Positions 55,389 through 64,000 of a stretch of 64,000 bases of DNA are shown here, piece by piece (the stretch's first letter is position 1; each line of letters opens with the position of its first letter). The notes beneath the pieces are model-generated. The model was not told the DNA's origin, ran no database searches, and saw only the letters and a list, made by a program, of their open reading frames with translations. A program made the translations under genes and the position numbers. Source of the DNA: Bubalus kerabau (taxonomy: Eukaryota > Chordata > Mammalia > Artiodactyla > Bovidae); the NCBI RefSeq assembly GCF_029407905.1, contig NW_026577924.1:496001-560000 (forward strand), given 5' to 3'.

Positions 55389-55915
55389 ATATTTCAGTCA
55401 AAGGAAGAAATAGCTCTTCTCCTAAGATGGAATCTGTTGTTTGGGAATGTGGTTGATCAACTTGACACGTTGGCCACATGGTACCCGATGTAAGAAAATG
55501 AAAAAGAAGAGGCAAGATGATGTCATTTTCCCATATTGTGAAACCAAAAACAAATGCCTTTTGTGAGACCAAGCTAACAAACCTCTGACGGTGCAGAGTA
55601 ATTCTGTTTGAAGAACTTAACAGTAAGATAGAAGAAGTACTTTCAAGCTGAGACCTGTAGGTGTACAAAGATCTAAAATACATCTTGAGTAGGCCTGATC
55701 ATCTGAATCCCATTCAATCGAGAAAGCGTGGCTATGAGTTGGATCATCTTTTAACTGTGGCCCTTGACTATGTTTGTGGGCCATACAGGTAGGCACAGTT
55801 TATTTTCTTTGAGCCTATTACCTTGAGGGTGTGCCAGGATTTGCCTTATAACACTGCCTTCATGCCCAATCTTCTGAATCACTATGTCCAACAGATGGTA
55901 GTTTCAGCAATGGAG
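55389..55915 (+). pseudogene. FZD3: FZD3 first coding exon, broken
   Basis: FZD3 is a seven-transmembrane Wnt receptor used in axon guidance and planar polarity. This exon would hold 5'UTR, signal peptide and the start of the Cys-rich domain. The acceptor TTATTTTTCAG and the donor GCAATGGAG/GTAAGA are intact, so it is an intron-containing copy, not a processed one. Read by homology, the coding part is AMSWIIF, a stop, LWPLTMFVGHTGRHSLFS, then after a lost base EPITLRVCQDLPYNTAFMPN and LLNHY. Lesions: initiator ATG to GTG at 55,728; TAA at 55,752-55,754 replacing Ser; and a 1-nt deletion near 55,808 at the first conserved Cys. The following FZD3 exons are not in the window. Confidence 0.85.
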
Positions 55916-56530
55916 GTAAGACTTCATCTATTATTTGGCATATTGTAGAAAATTATTCTTGTATTGCCCTTTTAATCAGTCTAATGAATGTGTTTGATAA
56001 ACAACAGGAACAACTAACATGTTATTTTTAACTGCATCTTGTACATTAAAAAGTTATGTATTTACGCTCAGACTCTGATAGATTGACGATTTCATGTTTG
56101 GGGGGTGTTACTTATCTTAGTTTTCAGATATTATTCTTTTATGAAGAACTTTGAAACATTGGAACTGGGGAAGTAATAGCTTTTCAGAAGTTTAAATTGT
56201 CCAAGTTATGGTTACATCTTTTCTGTTATTTGATAATAAGACTTTAAAGAGCAGACTATAATAATACTCTTCATAATTCACTTAGTAAATATTGAAGGTA
56301 ACATGATTTTGACAATGGGTGCTTTGGTTCAGCCTTTAGGCTGGTGGGTTTACAGTATTTACATTGTCTTAAATACTTAAGATGGTATCCTGGTCTTACT
56401 ATCTTTACATCAATTTAAGAACAGTAACTCCCAAGCAGTGATAGAGGTTTTGTTGTGTGAATTATCTGTTCTTGACCTCTCAGTACGTCCTGAAAATCGG
56501 TTGCCTTACTTGAATTTTTCTAATGATAAT
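55916..56530. other. probable FZD3 intron
   Basis: Non-coding, no repeat recognised. Confidence 0.4.
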
Positions 56531-56543
56531 TCTTTAGGCACTT

Positions 56544-56895
56544 ATATTTATTTATTTATTTTTATTATTATTATTTTTTGTTACTTTACAATATTGTATT
56601 GGTTTTGCCATACATCAACATGCATCCATCACGGGTATACACGTGTTCCCCATCCTGAACCCCCCTCCCACCTCCCTTCCCATACCATCCCTCTGGGTCA
56701 TCCCAGTGCACCAGCCCCAAGCTTCCTGTATCCCGCATCGAACCCGGACTGGCGATTCGTTTCTTATATGATATTATGCATGTTTTCATGCCATTTTCCC
56801 AAATCATCCCCGCCTCCCTCTCCCACAGAGTCCAAAAAACTGTTCTATACATCTGTGTCTCTTTTGCTGTCTCGCATACAGGGTTGTTGTTACCA
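56544..56895 (-). mobile_element. L1 3' end with 13-bp target duplication
   Basis: It begins with an A/T-rich reverse tail (ATTTATTTATTTATTTTTAT), then the reverse L1 3' end (CATACATCAACATGCATCC, CCCATACCATCCCTCTGGG). The duplication TCTTTAGGCACTT is at 56,531-56,543 and 56,896-56,908. Confidence 0.92.
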
Positions 56896-56908
56896 TCTTT
56901 AGGCACTT

Positions 56909-57884
56909 TTTAATTATCTTACTTTAGAAGCTATGACAAATTAATGGATACAGTTAATAATAGGTTTAAATAATTTTGTATGTGTTTCAACAGTGGTTTT
57001 AGAATTGTGGACAAAGGTATGTTTACCAGATAGGAATTAGGGGGCAGTAAACTGTGACGACAAAAGGTAAAAGCTTTGGAAGTGTATAAACTGCAGCAGC
57101 AGCTACCACTTTCTATCTGTATTACTTTGGTCAAGTTACTTGGGCTTTCTTACCATTGTCACTTTGCTTGTAAAATAGAGTTAACACTTTGGAAGATACA
57201 AAATGAAGCGTTTATACAAAATGAAGCATTTATAAAGTATTTGGCACAGTACTTTTGGAGTAAGTTCTGTGAAAGTGATAGCTTTTACCGTTTTCTCATA
57301 TTCTAATATTAATGTAGCTACATAGTACCTAGAATTTAAAGTTGTTGTTGTTGTTGTCTTAATTTTAGTCTTTAATCCTTTGTTACAGTGCTTTCAGCAA
57401 ATCGAATACTACTTGTTTTGGAATCTTCATTTTATTGTAAAATTCAAAGATTTAATACTTCCAAGTAAACTAGCATAAATCTGGGAAATTTTGTAGAAAG
57501 ATGATTATTGATAGATTTGGAAACGTAGAGGGCAACTTGTATAGTCCAAATACTTGAAAATATTGTAGAGGTTGAATAAAATATTTCTGCTCTTCCACTG
57601 ACTACACACAGTCTAACTGGTAAGGAGAGATTTGGTATAGACTGTGGGTATCGGTTTAATATAGGAATTTGGTTCCTTGCATGGTAGTCCCTGTTGGGTG
57701 TTAAAACTACCCAGTTCTCTCACCAAAAAAATGAAGGAGGACTATCTTTGGTTCTGGTATCATTTTAAGTCAGTATAATCCCTTTGGAAAGCAAATAGAG
57801 TTGTAAGAAAGAAGTCATAAAGATTTATATACTGATTTGGGTTTAACTTTTGCCTCTTTCACGTAGTAGCTTTCAGACTTTGAA
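56909..57884. other. probable FZD3 intron
   Basis: Non-coding. A short GTT run at about 57,340. No gene. Confidence 0.4.
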
Positions 57885-58046
57885 CTTTTTTTTTTTTAGT
57901 TTAGTTTTTATTTTTTTTAAATTTTATTTTATTTTTAAACTGTACATAATTGTATTAGTTTTGCCAAATATCAAAATGAATCCGCCACAGGTATACATGT
58001 GTTCCCCATCCTGAACCCTCCTCCCTCCCCATACCATCCCTCTGGC
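57885..58046 (-). mobile_element. L1 3' end, short
   Basis: A poly-T run, then GTATACATGTGTTCCCCATC and CCCATACCATCCCTCTGG. Flanks ACTTTGAAC and GCTTTGAAA fit an aged duplication. Confidence 0.85.
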
Positions 58047-58078
58047 TTTGAAATTAAGTCACCTAACATCTCTGTGAT

Positions 58079-58203
58079 CTGGAGAAGGAAACCCACTCCA
58101 GTCCTCTTGCCTGGAAAAGCCCATGGACGGAGGAGCCTGGTAGGCTACAGTCCATGGGGTCGCAAAGAGTCAGACACGACTGAGTCACTTCACTTCACTT
58201 CAA
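58079..58203 (+). mobile_element. ART2A-type SINE monomer
   Basis: CTGGAGAAGGAAACCCACTC to GTCAGACACGACTGAGTCAC, then a TTCAC repeat. Confidence 0.9.
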
Positions 58204-59454
58204 CATATTTGTGAAAATCATTTGTGAAAAGGCACTAATAACAAAAATACTTTGAATGGCTATTAGGATTAAGTGAGAGATTTAAGTAGCTAGCACAATG
58301 CATGATGCAGAATAGATGGTCCAGAAGTGTTCATTCTATTCCAGATTTCATTTCTAAGTGACCCTAGAGAGAAAGTACTAGAAAGACGATGTATTTGTTT
58401 CATATGAATTTGCATCTCTCATTGTGGGCTCCTGGGGCTTTCATAATGGTGGTGGCATGGTGAGCTGTCTCTGTCCTCTCTTCAAACATGCCCATATAGG
58501 CTAGACATTTTGCTGGCAGTGAGACTGCATCTTTTTGAATTTCACTCATTCTAGGGAGAGCACCTAGATGTGTAAGAGAAAGCTCTGGTGATATGAAGTG
58601 ATGTCGGGGATAGTTGGCTTGGTTGTCATATCAGGCCAGTGATGCCACTGACAGAGTCTCCTGACAGTCTGAGAGTGTAAAGTTTCTGTAATAGCAAAGG
58701 ATATGGAAATTCAGCAATCAACACAGCACACTTGCAAATAGAAGTAAGGATTCTTAGGTCCTTACAAGGACTTGTCTGCTGATGACACCGTCCTGTCTCT
58801 GATCCAGGAACTTTGGATCAGCTTGCCAGCTTTTAGTGGGAGCAAATAATTGGAGCAGGTAACCCCAGCACATTCTTGAGTGTTCTTTGTGGGACTGGAT
58901 GAGTCGAAAGACATTTCCTAGGTAAAGCATCTTTCAGCAGACCCAGGCTTCAAGCCTGCCTTGGGTTCATTCCTGTACTGATGTTTGGTGAAATCAAAAT
59001 GAGTGCTTCGAATGAAATAATACATGGTATTGAGCTAAGGATGCCAGGAGAGAAATTGCAGAATTTGGGTTATTTCAAATTTGCTTATTATTGTTCACAA
59101 TCAACAAGTTGGGTGTTCTTTCATTGGGTATAGAGAATTCCTCCTCAGTACTTCGATTGAAATTGGAACATGTTCAAATAAATGGGGTGAATGTCCATTT
59201 ATTAAATTGGAGAAAAGATCCTTGTTAGTATGTTAGTATGTTTATTTCTCTTTACAAAACGTGCATTTATACACAAACACACACATTAAATTTTTCTGAA
59301 GTTCTTAACTTGATGTCTGTCTTTTCCCCGAGTATTGTGGCTTTTGATAGAAACAAGATTGCTCATTCCTGAGTTTGGCACACCATTTTGAACTGTCTCA
59401 ATTGCCAAGTACACGGTACAGTACAGTTGTCTCCAACGTACAATTGACGTTGTA
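58204..59454. other. non-coding sequence
   Basis: No gene or clear repeat recognised. Confidence 0.35.
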
Positions 59455-62400
59455 CAGGAGACAGGAATCAAGACCATCCCCAAGAAAAAGAAATGCAAAA
59501 AAGCAAAATGGCTGTCTGAGGAGGCCTTACAAATAGCTGTGAAAAGATGGGAAGGAAAAGCAAAGGAGTAAAGGACAGATATCCTCATTTGAATGCAGAG
59601 TTCCAAACAATAGCAAAGAGAGATCAGAAAGCCTTCCTCAGCGATCAGTGCAAAGAGATAGAGGAAAACAATAGAATGGGAAAGACGAGCGATCTCTTCA
59701 AGAAAATTGGAGATACCAAGGGAACATTTCATGCAAAGATGGGCTCAATAAAGGACAGAAATAGTAGGGACCTAACAGAAGCAGAGGATCCTAAGAGGTG
59801 GCAAGAATACACAGAACTGTCCAAAAAAGATCTTCACGACCCAGGTAATCACGATGGTGTGATCACTCACCTAGAGCCAGGCATCCTGGAACGTCAAGTC
59901 AAGTGGGCCTTCGGAAGCATCACTACGAACAAAGCTAGTGGAGGTGATGGAATACCAGTTGAGCTATTTCAAATCCTAAAAGATGACGCTGTGAAAGTGC
60001 AGCACTCGATATGCCAGCAAATATGGAACACTCAGCAGTGGCCACAGGACCAGAAAAGGTCAGTTTTCATTCCAATCCCAAAGAAAGACAAAGGCAAAGA
60101 ATGCTCAAACTACCGCACAATTGCACTCATCTCACACTCCAGTTCAGTTCAGTTCAGTTCAGTCACTCAGTCGCATCCGACTCTGCAACCCCATGAATCG
60201 CAGCACGCCAGGCCTCTCTGTCCATCACCAACTCCCGGAGTTCACTCAAACTCATGTTCATCGAGTCGGTGATGCCATCCAGCCATCTCATCCTCTGTCG
60301 TCCCCTTCCCCTCCAGCCCCCAATCCCTCCCAGCATCAGAGTCTTTTCCAGTGAGTCAACTCTTCGCATGAGGTGGCCAAAATATTGGAGTTTCAGCTTC
60401 AGCATCAGTCCCTCCATTGAACACCCGGGACTGATCTCCTTTAGGATGGGCTGGGTGCATCTCCTTGCAGTCCAAGGGACTCTCAAGAGTCTTATCCAAC
60501 ACCACAGTTCAAAAGCTTCAATTCTTCAGCGCTCAGCTTTCTTCACAGTCCAACTCTCACATCCATACATGACCACTGGGAAAACCATAGCCTTGAATAG
60601 ACGGACCTTTGTTGGCAAAGTAATATTTCTGCTTTTGAATATGCTATCTAGGTTAGTCATAACTTTCCTTCCACGGAGTAAGCGTTTTTTAATTTCATGG
60701 CTGCAGTCACCATCTGCAGTGATTTTGGAGCCCAGAAAAATAAAGTCTGACACCGTTTCCACCATGTCCCCATCTCTCTGCCATGAAGTGATGGGACCGG
60801 ATGCCATGATCTTCGTTTTCCGAATGTTGAGCTTTAAGCCAACTTTTTCACTCTCCTCTTTTACTTTCATCAAGAGGCTTTTTAGTTCTTCTTCACTTTT
60901 CTGCCATAAGGGTGGTGTCATCTGCATATCTGAGGTTATTGCTATTTCTCCCGGCAATCTTGATTGCAGCTTGTACTTCTTCCAGCCCAACGATTCTCAT
61001 GATGTACTCTGCATAGAAGTTAAATAAGCAGGGTGACAATATACAGCCTTGACGTACTCCTTTTCCTATTTGGAACCAGTCTGTTGTTCCATGTCCAGTT
61101 CTAACTGTTGCTTCCTGACCTGCATACAGATTTCTCAAGAGGCAGGTCAGGTGGTCTGGTATTCCCATCTCTTTGAGAATTTTCCACAGTTTATTGTGGT
61201 CGACACAGTCAAAGGCTTTGGCATCGTCAATAAAGCAGAAATAGATGTTTTTCTGGAACTGTCTTGCTTTTTCCATGATCCAGCGGATGTTGGCAATTAA
61301 GTAATGCTTAAAATTCTCCAAGCCAGGCTTCAGCAATACGTGGAAAGAGAACTTCCAGATGTTCAAGCTGGTTTTAGACAAGGCAGAAGAACCAGAGATC
61401 AAATGGCCAACATCCGCTGGATCATGGAAAATGCAAGAGAGTTCCAGCAAAACATCTATTTCTGCTTTATTGGCTATGCTAAAGCCTTTGGCTGTGTGGA
61501 TCACAATAAACTGTGGAAAATTCTGAAAGGGATGGGAATACCAGACCACCTCACCTGCCGCTTGAGAAACCTGTATGCAGGTCAGGAAGAACTGGACATG
61601 GAACAACAGACTGGTTCCAAATAGGAAAAGGAGTATGTCAAGGCTGTATATTGTTACCCTGCTTATTTAACTTCTATGCAGAGTACATCATGAGAAACGC
61701 TGGGCTGGAAGAAGTACAAGCTGCAATCAAGATTGCCGGGAGAAATATCAATAACCTCAGATATGCAGATGACACCACCCTTATGGCAGAACGTGAAGAA
61801 GAATTAAAGAGCCTCTTGATGAACGTGAAAGAGGAGAGTGCAAAAGTTGGCTTAAAGGTCAACATGTAGAAAACGAAGATCATGGCATCCGGTCCCATCA
61901 CTTCATGGCAGAGAGATGGGGACAGAGTGGAAACAGTGGCTGACTTTATTTTTGGGGGCTCCAGAATCACTACAGATAGTGATTGCTGCCATGATATTAA
62001 AAGATGCTTACTCCTTGGAAGGAAAGTTATGACCAACCTAGACAGCATATTAAAAAGCAGAGACATTACTTTGCTAACAAAGGTCCGTCTAGTGAAGGCT
62101 ATGGTTTTTCCAGTGGTCATGTATAGATGTGAGAGTTGGCCTATAAAGAAAGCTGAGTGCTGAAGAATTGATGCTTTTGAACTGTGGTGTTGGAGAAGAC
62201 TCTTGAGAGTCCCTTGGACTGCAAGGAGATGCAACCAGTCCATTCTAACGGAGATCAGTCCTAGGTGTTGATTGGACGGACTGATGTTGAAGTTGAAACT
62301 CCAATACTTTGGCCACCTGATGCGAAGAGCTGACTCATTGGAAAAGACCCTGGTGCTGGGACAGATTGAGGGCAGGAGGAGAAGGGATCGGCAAAGGATG

Positions 62401-62544
62401 AGATGGTTGGATGACATCATTGACTCGATCGACATGGATTTGGGTAGACTCTGGGAGTTGGTGATGGGCAGCGAGGCCTGGCGTGCTGCGGTGCATGGGA
62501 TCACGAAGAGTTGGACATGACTGAGCTACTGAACTGAACTGATA
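59455..62544 (+). mobile_element. BovB LINE interrupted by an inverted BovB
   Basis: The outer plus-strand copy runs 59,455-60,137 and resumes 61,297-62,544, with tail TGAACTGAACTGA. Part two keeps the catalytic box in frame (NNLRYADDTTLMAE at about 61,747-61,788). It has lost about 10 bases near 61,590 (AGGAAGAACTGG in place of AGGAAGCAACAGTTAGAACTGG), which shifts the frame. It is inactive. Confidence 0.93.
60138..61296 (-). mobile_element. BovB copy inserted in reverse inside BovB
   Basis: It starts with the reverse tail CCAGTTCAGTTCAGTTCAG and ends inside the reverse-transcriptase region (CAGCGGATGTTGGCAATT). The frame stays mostly open on the minus strand at 60,526-60,990 and 60,893-61,296. 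The host reads ...CATCTCACAC before and AAGTAATGCTTAAAATTC behind it. The insertion point is clear; no long target duplication is visible. Confidence 0.9.
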
Positions 62545-63811
62545 TGCCTCTTAATTTATAGTTTCTCCTTCCGTTTCCCATCTTCCTTTTTTCTCGTAAC
62601 ACACTTGCCCTGCAGATTGTCTCAGACTTCATTTTGTTGTTTGCATCCCTGTGATGCTTTTGACCATGTTCCTCTGTCTGTTTTTGTTTTGAAAGAATAG
62701 TTCCAAGGCCCTGTAATAGCTGCTTGTTACTCTGTATAATTTTAGCAGCCGTCGATCTTTCCCTAGGTCTAGAATTTTATTAGGGGTTTATAAAATGGTG
62801 ATACTCTGTCATTCTTCGTTTCTCAGCTAGAATACTTTATAAACAGAAACTTCCTCATTTTGATTATTGGACTGTTGAGTTACTCTTGTGTTCAGTTTAT
62901 ATAAAAAAGACAGTAAATATGCAGCTGTTCTCCTTTGTTAGTTTTTAGGATAATAAATTGATTCATAAGAATCTTTCAAAAGTGACTAATGAGATCTTTC
63001 TCCTTTCAAATATCATCATTCTCCTTTCAAGTATCATTATGAAGTCATGGATTTTTGTCATATTTTATGGGTTTCAGTGCATTGCCGTTATTATTTTGTT
63101 GTGGCTCAGTCTGTTCTGCTTTTGGCAGTGAGCACCTCTTCAAGATAGCTCCTAAGTGTTTTTGATACTACCCTAGTGGTTTCTGATTGCTTCCTTGCTT
63201 TCTGGTATGATCCAACCTCATTTCATAAAATTCTGCCTCAGAACTTGAATTATCAGTTTCTTTTGTGAGCGCTGGTTCCTTTGAGTTGGAAGGAATTGTC
63301 ACGGACGTTTACAGACTGCTCTCTGGGTGCTATGCTTATTGATCCTAGGTTACGAATTTATAGGTCTCTTCAAAGATGGAGCTAGGAAATACTTTTTTAA
63401 AAAAAGAAAGTTCAGCATGAGTTTATACTGATAACTTGTAATGAAATATTATTGGAGAGTTTTTATTTAAAATTTTAGAATTTTTGTTTCTTCTCATACC
63501 AAAACCTTATGATATACAGACATGACATAATTTCAGCATAATATCAGTATCATTACTGAAAGCACTGTAAGGTTTCTTTGTATTTCTTATGTCCTTAGGA
63601 TGCATTTCACCAAGGATGTGCAGTCAGATTGCTGTGTTTCAGAGTTAAGCACTCCTCTGTTTGGTTTAACTCAATATACAGTGTAGGTTTGTTTTTCATT
63701 TTGATTTTGAGGAACGACTTAAAAATTTTTTTTGTTTAAATTTATTTTATAATCATGTTTAAAAACTTGAGATCTATGACAAGGTACATTGAGAGGAGTC
63801 TAGTTTCTGGA
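62545..63811. other. non-coding, AT-rich
   Basis: Nothing recognised. Probably still intronic to the FZD3 duplicate. Confidence 0.35.
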
Positions 63812-64000
63812 CTGTGTTTGTGCCTAGTCACTCATTTGTGTTTGACTCTTTGAGACCCACTGGACTGGAGCCTGTTAGGCTCCTGTGTCCGTGGGGATTC
63901 TGCAGGCAAGAATACTGGAGTGGGTAGTCATGCCCTCCTTCAGGGGATCTTCCCAACCCAGGGATTGAACTCAGGTCTCCCAAATTTCAGGCAAATTATT
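63812..64000 (-). mobile_element. Bov-tA SINE, cut by the window end
   Basis: Reverse-complement Bov-tA from GTGCCTAGTCACTCATTTG to GGGATTGAACTCAGGTCTCC. Its head may lie beyond position 64,000. Confidence 0.88.

Noticed and set aside
56438..56902. A 154-codon plus-strand open frame.
   Set aside because: It lies antisense across an L1 3' end bounded by target duplications.

Overview
The window is nuclear DNA of a ruminant, most likely a bovid. It is full of ruminant-restricted retroposons: the RTE LINE BovB, Bov-tA and ART2A-type SINEs carrying BovB-derived tails, and CHR-type tRNA-derived SINEs. Older L1, MIR and endogenous retroviral sequence is also present. I found no intact protein-coding gene. 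The window reads as a mosaic of broken gene pieces, 5S rDNA fragments and nested repeats, which is typical of a segmental-duplication or heterochromatin-proximal region.

Region 1 (1-15,029) holds pieces of a liprin-alpha gene, probably PPFIA1. Four consecutive middle exons lie on the plus strand (859-1082, 2879-3101, 8690-8841, 9688-9860) with matching splice phases and open frames. Beyond them the order breaks: the C-terminal coding exon and 3'UTR exon lie on the minus strand (14,600 down to about 12,520). A second short copy of the third exon, with a frameshift, lies on the plus strand at 14,929-15,029 and is fused directly to 5S rDNA.

Region 2 (15,030-19,618) is a 5S rDNA segment on the minus strand. 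It has a truncated 5S gene, one whole spacer of about 4.35 kb, and a full-length 5S gene at 19,429-19,547. Region 4 (32,215-35,880) is a second 5S rDNA segment in the opposite orientation, with a 5S gene at 34,947-35,067. Its spacer is about 1.1 kb shorter.

Region 3, between them (19,619-32,214), holds a decayed class I endogenous retrovirus (LTR, proline-tRNA-type primer site, integrase trace), a long BovB copy, a BovB copy with a twin-priming inversion, an OR4-like olfactory receptor pseudogene, and a solo LTR with a perfect 6-bp target duplication.

Region 5 (35,881-49,000) is mostly stacked SINEs, L1 and BovB fragments, several nested inside one another with recognisable target-site duplications. 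Region 6 (49,080-64,000) has a CpG island and, about 6 kb downstream, an intron-bounded exon matching the first coding exon of FZD3. That exon has lost the initiator ATG and carries an in-frame stop and a 1-nt deletion, so it looks like an unprocessed FZD3 duplicate. A BovB element interrupted by an inverted BovB copy lies in the intron behind it.

The gene pieces do not appear to work together. What links them is DNA rearrangement: liprin-alpha, 5S rDNA, olfactory receptor and FZD3 fragments, unrelated in function, placed side by side. Repeat boundaries are generally good to within about 10 bases. Family names rest on pattern recognition, without a database search.
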